A DNA stretch of 64,000 bases from positions 62,001 through 126,000 of the forward strand of contig NZ_SODP01000005.1 of NCBI RefSeq assembly GCF_004365355.1, read 5' to 3'. The position numbers and the translations under genes were made by a program. Shown here one piece after another: positions 1 to 7,395 of this stretch. Positions within the stretch are counted from its first letter, which is position 1. The number at the start of each line of letters is the position of its first letter. The stretch comes from Kribbella pratensis. GTDB taxonomy: Bacteria > Actinomycetota > Actinomycetes > Propionibacteriales > Kribbellaceae. The notes beneath the pieces were generated by a model, which was not told where the DNA came from, searched no databases, and saw only the letters and a program-made list of their open reading frames with translations.

Positions 1-2
1 GC

Positions 3-275
3 ATCAACTCCGATGGCTGGTACTACGGTCTCGGGTGGCAGGTCCGTCCGGTGACCGGCGGCACCGGACGCAACACCTGGCACACCGGGAGCATGCCGGG
101 GACGTTCACGATCATGGTGCGGACCTACAACGGGATGAGCTGGGCGGCCCTGTTCAACCGCCGCGACGACGCCAGCGGCAAGTCGTACGGCGACATCGAC
201 GCCGCCCTCTGGACAGCCGCCAACGGCGTCAAGTCCTGGCCCACGAACGACCTCTTCCCGCAGTACTTCGCCTGA
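3..275 (+). CDS. Serine hydrolase / beta-lactamase family protein, C-terminal end (partial)
   Basis: Only the last 90 residues are present; the gene enters from the left edge in frame 3. The sequence GLGWQV followed by HTGSMPGT resembles the third catalytic box (H/K-T-G) and the preceding strand of class C beta-lactamase / DD-peptidase-like serine hydrolases, so the protein probably cleaves an ester or amide by an acyl-serine route. The SxxK and YxN boxes would lie upstream of the window and cannot be checked. The end (SWPTNDLFPQYFA) shows no extra domain. Confidence is limited by the small fragment. Confidence 0.6.
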   Translation: MNSDGWYYGLGWQVRPVTGGTGRNTWHTGSMPGTFTIMVRTYNGMSWAALFNRRDDASGKSYGDIDAALWTAANGVKSWPTNDLFPQYFA

Positions 276-361
276 TCTCGCGAGCTGCTCCGCCGTCCCT
301 CCCGTCCGTGGCTGCCCTGGTGCGGCGTTCGCAACGGGGTTACGTTGACGTGATGTCGGGT

Positions 362-390
362 CCAGGCATGACGACCTTCGACATGCCTGG
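362..390. promoter_or_regulatory. 9-bp perfect inverted repeat in the leader of the ABM-domain gene
   Basis: CCAGGCATG (362-370) and CATGCCTGG (382-390) are exact inverted copies with an 11-nt spacer. They end 10 nt before the GGAGAAGG ribosome-binding site and 21 nt before the ATG at 412. A TTGACG that could be a -35 element lies about 20 nt further upstream. The site could be a repressor operator or an mRNA hairpin just ahead of the ribosome site. No regulator can be assigned. Confidence 0.45.
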
Positions 391-411
391 CGACATTTGA
401 GGAGAAGGCTC

Positions 412-720
412 ATGACAGACGCACCGAGCGTAGGGCTGCTCGTGACGATGGAGGCCAAACCGGGTCGCGAGAGCGATGTCGAGAAGTTCCTGGAATCGGG
501 CCGGGCTCTCGCCGACGAGGAGCCGGCCACCACCGCCTGGTTCGCGTTCCGTCTCAGTGAATCGACGTTCGGGATCTATGACGTGTTCCCCGACGAGGAC
601 GGACGTCAGGCACACCTGAACGGCAAAGTGGCCGAGGCCCTGATGGCCCAGGCGCCAGACCTCTTCACCGGCAGTCCTGCCATCCAGACGGTCGACGTCC
701 TGGCTTCGAAGCTGCCGTGA
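412..720 (+). CDS. Antibiotic biosynthesis monooxygenase (ABM) domain protein
   Basis: A 102-residue single-domain protein. The pattern VTMEAKPGRESDVEKFL near the N terminus, TAWFAFRLSESTFGIYDVF in the middle and a C-terminal strand fits the dimeric alpha/beta-barrel ABM family (YgiN/quinol monooxygenase-like), small cofactor-free enzymes acting on quinones or polyketide-like rings. The length is typical. ATG 412 is preferred over an upstream in-frame TTG (397) because GGAGAAGG sits just before it. It stands alone between the hydrolase fragment and a convergent MarR gene, and its leader carries an inverted repeat. The substrate is unknown; several family members have no enzymatic role. Confidence 0.75.
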   Translation: MTDAPSVGLLVTMEAKPGRESDVEKFLESGRALADEEPATTAWFAFRLSESTFGIYDVFPDEDGRQAHLNGKVAEALMAQAPDLFTGSPAIQTVDVLASKLP

Positions 721-733
721 CCCGGAGCAAGCG

Positions 734-1207
734 TTAGAACATCAACGCCCTGAAGTGCGGCGTGCTGACCTGGGCCTCGCCGGCCATGTCGGTCAGTACG
801 TCGCGCAGGGTGTCGATCGCCTCGTCGCCGAACCGTTTGCGGAGGCGGCGTTCGTAGGTCTGATGGAACTTCCGCGCCGTGGACAGGGCGGCCTCGCCGC
901 GTTCGGTCAGGTGGAGCAGTTTCGCGCGCGCGTCCGACGGGTCCGGCCGGCGTTCGACGTACCCTCGGCGCTCCATGTCGTCGACGATCTGGCCGGCGCC
1001 CTGCTTGGTGATCTCCAGCCGCTCGGCCAGCCCGCTGATCGTGGTCGGCCCGGCGCCGAGCGTCCGGAAGACGAATCCGTCCGACCGGCCCTGGTCGTCG
1101 AACCCCTCCGCGGCCACGTGCTCGCGCAACTCGCGGACGAACTCCTGGTCCGCCAGCAGCAACAAGATCCCGATATCCGGCTTGCCCGATCGCGTCATGC
1201 CAGTCAT
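734..1207 (-). CDS. MarR-family transcriptional regulator
   Basis: A winged-helix regulator of about 157 residues. The core TISGLAERLEITKQGAGQIVDDMERRGYVERRPDPSDARAK region is the MarR recognition helix and wing (roughly residues 55-100): GQIVDDMERRG is the usual recognition-helix/linker pattern and DPSDARAK the wing tip. It probably binds as a dimer and releases DNA on binding a small aromatic ligand. It is transcribed divergently from a cupin gene, with a perfect dyad between them, so autoregulation plus control of the cupin is likely. ATG 1207 is chosen; TTG 1216 and ATG 1198 are alternatives. There is no obvious Shine-Dalgarno sequence, consistent with a leaderless message. Confidence 0.85.
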   Translation of the reverse strand: MTGMTRSGKPDIGILLLLADQEFVRELREHVAAEGFDDQGRSDGFVFRTLGAGPTTISGLAERLEITKQGAGQIVDDMERRGYVERRPDPSDARAKLLHLTERGEAALSTARKFHQTYERRLRKRFGDEAIDTLRDVLTDMAGEAQVSTPHFRALMF

Positions 1208-1211
1208 GATA

Positions 1212-1241
1212 GTCAAGCTGACTTGGTCAAGTCAGCTTGTC
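1212..1241. promoter_or_regulatory. Perfect dyad operator between MarR and cupin genes
   Basis: CAAGCTGACTT (1214-1224) and AAGTCAGCTTG (1229-1239) form an exact 11-bp inverted repeat around GGTC, with further flanking matches (1211/1242 and 1212/1241). Size and symmetry fit a MarR dimer site. It lies 7 bp upstream of the MarR ATG and about 20 bp upstream of the cupin ATG, where bound protein would block both transcription starts. Confidence 0.8.
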
Positions 1242-1260
1242 TAAAGGATTGGGGGACGAG

Positions 1261-1626
1261 ATGCACGTCATTCACGCTGCCGAGGCGGAGCGGTTCCAGC
1301 TGCCGGGGGTCGAGTTCACCGCGCTCGCCGCGCCCAGCCGCGGGTCGGCCGGGTTGTGCACGTGGAAGCTCACGGTCGAGCCCGGGCACGGCGGCGACGC
1401 GCCGCACACGCTCGACCGGGACGAGGTGTTCATGGTGCTCAGCGGCACGGTGTCGTTGGGCGCCGACAAGCTCGGTCCGGGCGACGCGGTCGTCGTACCG
1501 GCCGGGGAGCCGATCTCGCTGACCAACCTCGGCGAGGGCCCGGCCGAGCTGTACGTCGCCATCACGGCCGGCTTCACGGGCTACATGGCCGACGGCACAG
1601 CGGTCCAGCCGCCCTGGGCGCAGTAG
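1261..1626 (+). CDS. Cupin-domain protein
   Basis: A 121-residue single-cupin protein. Motif 1 is recognisable as GGDAPHTLDRDEVFMVLSG (about residues 43-61), with H and E where metal ligands usually sit, and motif 2 as PGDAVVVPAGEPISLTNLG, which has no His at the usual fourth-ligand site, so metal binding may be altered. The start at ATG 1261 follows a GGGGGACGAG purine-rich stretch. It lies behind the MarR dyad and is probably derepressed by that regulator's ligand. It ends 3 nt before the convergent DUF1906 gene. Substrate unknown. Confidence 0.75.
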   Translation: MHVIHAAEAERFQLPGVEFTALAAPSRGSAGLCTWKLTVEPGHGGDAPHTLDRDEVFMVLSGTVSLGADKLGPGDAVVVPAGEPISLTNLGEGPAELYVAITAGFTGYMADGTAVQPPWAQ

Positions 1627-1629
1627 AAG

Positions 1630-2910
1630 TCAGCAGCGGCGGATCGGTGCCGTGTACGTCGTCTGACTCGCCGTGGCGACGTAGTAGTCAGTGACCCAGC
1701 TGCCGTCACTCAGCCGATCCCAGACCGACGTGGTGCCGACCTTGGATCCGGCTTGCTGGCAGGTGATCCACGCCAGCGACCCAGCGGGCAGAGTGCTCGG
1801 GTACGTCGCATACGCCGTGCCCGGGCCGTGCCGCCGACTCAGACCGCTGATCGTTGTCTGGAAGGGGAAACTGCAGCCGGGGAGCGGAGCGCTGTAGCCG
1901 GGCTTGCTCGGCGTACGGACGTAGTAGTCGGTGACATACGTGCCGTCGATGAGCTTGTCCCAGACCGAGCTCGTGCCGATCTTCGGCCCGAACGTCTGGC
2001 AGACCACTCGGACCCCAGCGTTGGCTGCGATCGTCGAGCGGACCGGGTACGCCGTCGACGGACCGGAGTACGAGTGGATCGTCGTACGGACGGTGTAGTT
2101 GTAGGCGACGGACGCGACCGGCGCGTCGAAGCGGTCGTTGTCGATGTTGAGCGTCACGCCGCCGTACGTCTCGGTGTGGTCGCCCCTGTACTGCTTGCCG
2201 CGCTGTCCGACGGCCCAGAAGGTGTTGGGGACACCCGCCCAGCCGGTGAGCAGGCTGCTGTTGTCCCAGCGTGCAATCCACAGGGCGTCCGGCCGGGCGT
2301 ACGACGTGGAGTTGTACGCCGCAGCGAGGTCAAGCGTACCTGAGCTCAGATTGGCATACACCCCGGCGACGTAGCGCTGCAGGTGCAGCTCCTTCGTCCA
2401 GGAGGACAGGTAGTGCAGCACGGCGGACCGGCAGACCGCGTTGGTGCGGTCGTAGTTCTCCATGTCGTTGTAGAGCGCACTACCCGGCAGGAGGCCCAGT
2501 GCCTTCGCCTTCGCGACCGCATCGTCGGCGTCCCGGACTGCGTCGCGGTTGGACGAGGCCGTGGACATCTTGTACTTCCGAGTGCCGCAGGGTGCCTGAA
2601 GACCCAGATAGATCGGCACAAGCCGCCAGCCCATCGCAGTGACCGCCGTGACCCACGCCGGCGTCAGTTGCGGCTGCGCACAACTCCGGTTGACGCCACC
2701 GAAGTAGATACCGACCGCTTTGTACGGCGAAGCCTTCCAGGCGGTCATCTGCGCCAGCGTCGGCGCCGTACATGTGTCGAAGGCCAGCCCGGTGAACCGC
2801 GTTGCCGTCGTACCCGCGTTGTAGGTGATCGGCGTCGTCGGCTCGGCGTACGCGGGTAGGCCGGCAATCGAGAGTGCTACAGCAGCGATCAGGACCTTGA
2901 GCTTCAGCAT
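1630..2910 (-). CDS. Secreted DUF1906 glycoside-hydrolase-like protein with two SH3-like repeats
   Basis: 426 residues. The N terminus MLKLKVLIAAVALSIAGLPAYA is a Sec signal peptide with an AYA cleavage site. Residues about 35-265 match the DUF1906 (Rv2525c-like, GH25-type TIM-barrel) family: GLAFDTCTAPTLAQMTAW, AVGIYFGG, WRLVPIYLGLQ, LYNDMENY and WIARWD are characteristic. Two C-terminal repeats of about 75 residues, each ending in SVWD-L-DG-VTDYYV, look like bacterial SH3-type cell-wall-binding modules. A role in peptidoglycan binding or hydrolysis at the cell surface is inferred. ATG 2910 is preceded by AGGGG. The gene is divergent from the GyrI-like gene. Confidence 0.85.
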   Translation of the reverse strand: MLKLKVLIAAVALSIAGLPAYAEPTTPITYNAGTTATRFTGLAFDTCTAPTLAQMTAWKASPYKAVGIYFGGVNRSCAQPQLTPAWVTAVTAMGWRLVPIYLGLQAPCGTRKYKMSTASSNRDAVRDADDAVAKAKALGLLPGSALYNDMENYDRTNAVCRSAVLHYLSSWTKELHLQRYVAGVYANLSSGTLDLAAAYNSTSYARPDALWIARWDNSSLLTGWAGVPNTFWAVGQRGKQYRGDHTETYGGVTLNIDNDRFDAPVASVAYNYTVRTTIHSYSGPSTAYPVRSTIAANAGVRVVCQTFGPKIGTSSVWDKLIDGTYVTDYYVRTPSKPGYSAPLPGCSFPFQTTISGLSRRHGPGTAYATYPSTLPAGSLAWITCQQAGSKVGTTSVWDRLSDGSWVTDYYVATASQTTYTAPIRRC

Positions 2911-2989
2911 GACCCCTGGTCTCAGTAGACGCTCAGGAATCGCCAAGCGGTAGGTTGTGGCCAACATCGAGTGTCGGAGGGTAGTCACC

Positions 2990-3463
2990 ATGCCGGAGAT
3001 CGTCGAGATCGGGGAACGGCCGTACGTCGCGTTGCGGGGCAAGGTTGCGATGGACGGGATCGGGGCGTTCGCGGACCGGATGCGGGAGGTGATCGACTGG
3101 CTCGCGGCCAAGGAGATCGCTCCGAACGACGCGCCGTTCTTCAAGTACGACGTGGTCGACATGGACGCCGAACTGGTGATGGAGATCGGGTTCCCCGTCG
3201 ACGACCTGCGCTCCGGCGAGGGCGAGATCGTCACCGGCGTACTCCCGGCCGGCCGGTACGCGACCGCCACCCACCACGGCCACCCCGACGGCCTGAGGGA
3301 GGCCACGCGCGACCTGCTGGCCTGGGGCGAGGAGCAGGGCCTGGAGTGGGACGCCAACGGCAACCAGTGGACCGCACGCCTCGAGATCTACCGCTCCAAC
3401 CCCCGCGAGGTCCCAGACATGAACGACTGGACCACCGACCTCCAGTTCAAGTTGAAGGACTGA
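2990..3463 (+). CDS. GyrI-like / AraC effector-binding domain protein
   Basis: 157 residues, essentially one GyrI-like effector-binding fold: VEIGERPYVALRG at the N terminus, PFFKYDVVDMDAELVMEIGFPV in the middle, GVLPAGRYATATHHG, and a C-terminal strand with TARLEIY. Stand-alone versions of this fold bind hydrophobic or cationic small molecules, and some hydrolyse cyclopropyl-containing drugs. Start at ATG 2990 behind GGAGG (2976-2980). The following ArsR-type gene begins on the next base after the TGA, so the two are probably co-translated and may form a ligand sensor/regulator pair. Confidence 0.75.
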   Translation: MPEIVEIGERPYVALRGKVAMDGIGAFADRMREVIDWLAAKEIAPNDAPFFKYDVVDMDAELVMEIGFPVDDLRSGEGEIVTGVLPAGRYATATHHGHPDGLREATRDLLAWGEEQGLEWDANGNQWTARLEIYRSNPREVPDMNDWTTDLQFKLKD

Positions 3464-4519
3464 GTGCCCACTGTTCTAGCGGGAGTCAGTCGGCTTGAGC
3501 CGGAGCGGATTCGGCATGTGGCGTCGCCGTTGATCGAGTTGGGCTGTGCGCTGCATGTGCTGGCTGAGCCGACGCACCACGACCGGGTCGAGTGGGCGGC
3601 TTCCGTACCGCTGTCGACAGAGCTGCGCTCTGAGCTGGCGCAGTGGTCGTGGACGGTGCGTGCGGTCCGTGCACGCTTCTTCGCGACCACGGCTGCTCCC
3701 GGCATGCCGTCGTGGTCCGATGAGCTGGCTGCGCTGCGGTCGCGTCCGCCGGAGGAGGTGGCCGCTGAGCTCGTCCGGCCGCTGCGCGGTCGCCCGTTGA
3801 GCAGCCGGTCCGTCGACACAGACGCCGTACTGCACTGGGCTCGCAGTCGCGGCCGTGCGGTGGCCGCACTGGTCGAGTCACTCGTGACGTCTCCTGCCGA
3901 TCCGGTCCGGCGTTTCCTCGACCTGCTGGATGCCTGCTGGCAGGAGTGGTTCGCTGACGTCTGGTCGGCATCACGCGACGAGCTGGCCGCCCGCGGCCGG
4001 CACGACCGCGACCTGGCGATCCGCGACGGAGCCGGAGCGATGCTGCGCTCGTTGGACGGCTCGATCGACCTCCGTGATGCGGACAGCGTCGTCGTACAGA
4101 AGGTGCAGAGCAAGCGCATCGACATCAGCTCCCGCAGCCTCTTGCTTGTCCCGAGCAACTACATCGCCCCGCACCTGTTCGTGGGCGAGATCCCCGGCGA
4201 GCCGATCACGATGATCTACCCCGTGACCGGCCGCGGCGTCGCCGTACCCACGGCGCAGCAGATCCGCGCACGGCTGGACGCCCTCGCGTCCCCTGACCGT
4301 CTCCAGGTCTGCCGAGCCGTCGCCAGCGAACCCCGCACCGCCGGCGAGATCGCCGCCCTCTGGGGCCTCCACCCCACGCAGGTCACCCGTCACCTGAGGG
4401 CCCTCACCAGAGCCGGCCTGGTCACCGCCGAACGCCAAGGCCGCTTCGTCGCCTACCGCCTCGACAACCAGGCACTCACCATGCTGGGCACCGACCTCCT
4501 GACCTTGATCATGCGCTGA
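3464..4519 (+). CDS. ArsR-family regulator with C-terminal HTH (DUF5937-type)
   Basis: 351 residues starting at a GTG directly abutting the upstream stop codon. The winged helix is C-terminal (about residues 265-345): ARLDALASPDRLQVCRAVA, then AGEIAALWGLHPTQVTRHLRALTRAGLVTAERQGRFVAYRL, an ArsR-type helix-turn-helix without the classical metal-binding Cys pair. The long N-terminal region is of the DUF5937 type often found in actinobacterial ArsR proteins and probably senses a ligand. An MFS exporter gene follows 58 nt later on the same strand, so this is a plausible regulator of drug or metabolite efflux. Confidence 0.8.
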   Translation: MPTVLAGVSRLEPERIRHVASPLIELGCALHVLAEPTHHDRVEWAASVPLSTELRSELAQWSWTVRAVRARFFATTAAPGMPSWSDELAALRSRPPEEVAAELVRPLRGRPLSSRSVDTDAVLHWARSRGRAVAALVESLVTSPADPVRRFLDLLDACWQEWFADVWSASRDELAARGRHDRDLAIRDGAGAMLRSLDGSIDLRDADSVVVQKVQSKRIDISSRSLLLVPSNYIAPHLFVGEIPGEPITMIYPVTGRGVAVPTAQQIRARLDALASPDRLQVCRAVASEPRTAGEIAALWGLHPTQVTRHLRALTRAGLVTAERQGRFVAYRLDNQALTMLGTDLLTLIMR

Positions 4520-4577
4520 TTCCGCGGTTGGACTGACGGGATCCGTCAATTCACCGCGCGGCCCCGGCTCGTGGGCT

Positions 4578-5792
4578 TTGGCTGATCACGTGACTTCTCT
4601 TCCACCTGCTGTGCGTCGGTTGATTCTGGCTACGTTGGTGAACACGCTCGGGAACGGCGTCTACGCGGCTGTCGGCGCGCTCTACCTCACCAGGGCGGCC
4701 GGCCTGTCCGTCGGACACGTCGGCATCGGGCTGACTGTGGCCGCATTGGTCGGTCTGATGACCAGCACCCCGCTCGGTGTCGTCGCCGATCGCCTCGGCC
4801 CGAACCGTGCGTACGTCGGATTTCTGCTACTGCAGGCCCTGACGATGACCGCGCTCACCCAGGTCCGGTCGTTCGTCCCGTACGTCGTGGTCGCCGCGGT
4901 GACCGCGATCGCGGACTCCGGGCAGCGCGGTGCCAAGGGTGCGCTGATCGCGGGACTGTCGCCGGCCGACCAGCGAGTGCGGACCCGGGCGATCCTGCGG
5001 GTCGCGACGAACGTCGGCATGGGTGTCGGCATGGGGCTGGCCGGGATCGTGCTCGCGGTCGACCGGCGAGAGGTCTATGTGATCGCGCTGCTGGCGAACG
5101 CGGCGACGTATGTGGTCACCGCCGGACTGGTCCGTTTCGGGATGCCCGAGGTGGACAAGGTGGCTCGGGCCAGCGGGCCGTCGGGGTTGACTGCGCTGGC
5201 AGACCGGCGGTTCCTGGTGTTCGTGGCGCTGGACGGCGTACTGACGATGCACGCTGCGCTGGCACAGGTCGGGATCCCGCTCTGGGTGGCGACTGCGACC
5301 GACGCGCCGCGGTGGATGATCTCGGTGCTACTGGTGATCAACTCGGTCGCGGTGATCCTGCTGCAGGTGAGAGTCGCCCGCGGTACCGAACACCTCTCCG
5401 GCGCCGCCCGAGCCGGCCGCCGGGCCGGACTGCTGCTGGCCGGCGCCTGCCTGGTGCTGGCTCTCACCGGCGCGACGTCCGGCCTGGTGACGGTCGGCCT
5501 GCTGATCGTCGCCGCGCTGATCCACGTCCTCGGCGAGATGCTCCAGTCGGCCGGCGGTTGGGGGATCAGCTTCGAGCTTGCGCCGACCGGTGCGCAGGGG
5601 CAGTACCAGGGTGCGTACGCGATGGGCCGCCAACTCGGCGACCTCGTCGCGCCCCTGCTTCTCACCACTGTCGCGATCTCCTGGGGCTGGCCGGGCTGGC
5701 TCCTCGTCGCTGCCCTCTTCCTGATCGCGGGCCTGCTGATCCCCGGAACCGTCGCCGGCCACCGCGCGAACGCTACGCAGCTTGCTCTTTGA
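4578..5792 (+). CDS. MFS transporter
   Basis: About 404 residues with twelve predicted hydrophobic segments. NTLGNGVYAAVGALYL opens helix 1 and GVVADRLGPNRAYV is the MFS motif A loop between helices 2 and 3. It is likely an efflux permease of the inner membrane with unknown substrate, probably co-expressed with the upstream ArsR gene. The start is uncertain: TTG 4578 or GTG 4590, neither with a clear ribosome site. The last 20 bases overlap the 3' end of the convergent flavin monooxygenase gene, and the overlap contains half of a hairpin. Confidence 0.85.
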   Translation: MADHVTSLPPAVRRLILATLVNTLGNGVYAAVGALYLTRAAGLSVGHVGIGLTVAALVGLMTSTPLGVVADRLGPNRAYVGFLLLQALTMTALTQVRSFVPYVVVAAVTAIADSGQRGAKGALIAGLSPADQRVRTRAILRVATNVGMGVGMGLAGIVLAVDRREVYVIALLANAATYVVTAGLVRFGMPEVDKVARASGPSGLTALADRRFLVFVALDGVLTMHAALAQVGIPLWVATATDAPRWMISVLLVINSVAVILLQVRVARGTEHLSGAARAGRRAGLLLAGACLVLALTGATSGLVTVGLLIVAALIHVLGEMLQSAGGWGISFELAPTGAQGQYQGAYAMGRQLGDLVAPLLLTTVAISWGWPGWLLVAALFLIAGLLIPGTVAGHRANATQLAL

Positions 5793-6861
5793 GGAGGTCC
5801 CTCAAAGAGCGGGCGGCGGTGAAGCCGGCTCTGTTTGCGCCGATGGTGCTGGCGGAGGGGCCGTAGCCGACCAGGTGGATGCGTGGGTCGGCGGCGGTGG
5901 CGGTGCCGTTCATGCGGATGCCGCCAGAGGGCTCGCGGAGGTGGAGCGGGGCCAGGTGTGCAAGGTCGGCGCGGAAGCCGGTCGCCCAGAGGATGGTGTC
6001 GACGTGGAGACGGCCGCTCGCCGGCGCATCGATACCGTCGGGCCACGCCGTGCCCTCTGCCCACTCCACGCCGTCCGGTGTGATGCGCGTGAACATCGGG
6101 TAGCGGGTGTAGACGCCACGGTCCCAGGCGGCTTGTTCCTGCGGACGCAGGTGCAGACCGGTCACGCTGACCACACTCCGGGGCGGCAGCCCTGCGCGCA
6201 CCCGTTCCTCGACCCGAGCGACCACCTGCCGCCCGTACTCGGGCGTGAAGTCGTCACCCGTCCGCCACTCCGGTGGCCGCCGAGTCACCCACGTCGTGGT
6301 CGCAACAGCAGAGATCTCCGCCAGCAACTGCACCGCCGACGCCCCGCCGCCAACCACCAGGACGTGCTGCCCGGCGAGCTCAGCACCACCCGCGTAGTCC
6401 GCGGTGTGCAGCTGCCGGCCCTTGAACGTCTCGATCCCCGGATACCAGGGAATGAACGGCCGGTCCCACGTCCCGGTCGCGTTCACGAGTGCGGCCGCGG
6501 AGTACACGCCCGCCGAAGCCTGCAGCTCGAAGCCTCCACCGTTCTCACGCACGCTCTCGACCGCTACCGGCCGCACCACCGGCAGGTCGAAACGCTTCTC
6601 GTAGTCCGCGAAGTACGAAGGCACGAACGCGTTGGCCCGCTCAGAGTCAGAACTCGGCGGCACCGGTACGCCGGGCAGGTTCGCGATCCCGTGCACATCA
6701 TGCATCGTCAGCGAGTCCCACCGGTGCTGCCAGGCGCCGCCGGGCGCCGGATTCCGGTCCAGCACCACAACCTCGTCGTACGGCGTGAATCCGAGCCGCA
6801 CCAGGTGGTACGCCGCCGACAGCCCCGCCTGTCCCGCACCGATCACCGCTACCTCAAGCAC
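5773..6861 (-). CDS. Flavin-containing monooxygenase (NAD(P)/FAD-dependent)
   Basis: 362 residues. An FAD-binding GxGxxG (VAVIGAGQAGLSAAYHL) begins at residue 5, a second dinucleotide site is VLVVGGGASAVQL (about 170-182), and FKGRQLHTADY matches the FMO/Baeyer-Villiger fingerprint FxGxxxHxxxY. ATGF (ATGFRAD) appears near the C terminus, as in FMOs. The product probably oxygenates a ketone, amine or sulfur compound using NADPH and O2. GTG 6861 with an AGG upstream is the start. It is last in an SDR-cupin-FMO operon. The 3' end overlaps the MFS gene by 20 bp. Confidence 0.85.
   Translation of the reverse strand: MLEVAVIGAGQAGLSAAYHLVRLGFTPYDEVVVLDRNPAPGGAWQHRWDSLTMHDVHGIANLPGVPVPPSSDSERANAFVPSYFADYEKRFDLPVVRPVAVESVRENGGGFELQASAGVYSAAALVNATGTWDRPFIPWYPGIETFKGRQLHTADYAGGAELAGQHVLVVGGGASAVQLLAEISAVATTTWVTRRPPEWRTGDDFTPEYGRQVVARVEERVRAGLPPRSVVSVTGLHLRPQEQAAWDRGVYTRYPMFTRITPDGVEWAEGTAWPDGIDAPASGRLHVDTILWATGFRADLAHLAPLHLREPSGGIRMNGTATAADPRIHLVGYGPSASTIGANRAGFTAARSLRDLLKEQAA
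5784..5810. terminator. Bidirectional hairpin inside the overlap of two convergent genes
   Basis: GCTCTTTGAGG (5784-5794) and CCTCAAAGAGC (5800-5810) are exact 11-bp inverted copies around AGGTC. The left arm holds the MFS stop codon (TGA 5790-5792) and the right arm codes for the C-terminal residues of the flavin monooxygenase. There is no U-tract, as is common for actinobacterial terminators. It probably ends transcription from both directions. Confidence 0.65.
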
Positions 6862-6902
6862 ACCCTGATCAACGCCGGCCCCCGCCCGCGTCTTCCCGGC
6901 AG

Positions 6903-7385
6903 TCAGCGGATGAACTGGTCCACGTAGTCCGCGCCGAGGCCGTTGGCGCCGTAGTGGTCGCGGCAAAGCTGGATCTTGGTGAACGTGTCCTCGTACCCGA
7001 TCTGGTTGCCGGCCTCGTCGACGTAGATCATCGCGCCGGAGATGTTGAAGAACGTGATCATCTCGGTGCAGTCCTCGGGGACGCGCAGCGTATGGATCTC
7101 GCCCGGCGGCTCGTACACGAACGAGCCGGTCTCGGCGACCCAGTCGTGTTCGTCGTACTGCCATTTGCCCTTGATCACATAGCCGAAGACCGCGCTCGGG
7201 TGGCGATGTCGCGACACGATGCCGGCGCGCGTGACCTTGAGCAGGTTGCACCACTGCCCGGTGATCGTGTTCAGCATCAACGGCCGGAACCACACATCCG
7301 GCGCCTGCTGCACCCAGAGCCGATCGTCATCCGGCACCGCCTGTACTGCGATCTCGGCCGGCACACCTGCGGATACGGGGATCAT
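6903..7385 (-). CDS. Cupin dioxygenase, 2,4'-dihydroxyacetophenone dioxygenase-like
   Basis: 160 residues with an RmlC-type cupin. The stretch SRHRHPSAVFGYVIKGKWQY supplies the two-His metal motif, GSFVYEPPGEIHTLRV supplies the second cupin motif with another His, and the surrounding pattern is that of 2,4'-dihydroxyacetophenone dioxygenase-family proteins, Fe(II) enzymes that cleave an aryl ketone C-C bond. The exact substrate is inferred only. ATG 7385 follows GAGGAGAACAAG. It lies 10 nt downstream of the SDR gene and 41 nt before the FMO gene, forming a small oxidative catabolic operon. Confidence 0.75.
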   Translation of the reverse strand: MIPVSAGVPAEIAVQAVPDDDRLWVQQAPDVWFRPLMLNTITGQWCNLLKVTRAGIVSRHRHPSAVFGYVIKGKWQYDEHDWVAETGSFVYEPPGEIHTLRVPEDCTEMITFFNISGAMIYVDEAGNQIGYEDTFTKIQLCRDHYGANGLGADYVDQFIR

Positions 7386-7395
7386 CTTGTTCTCC

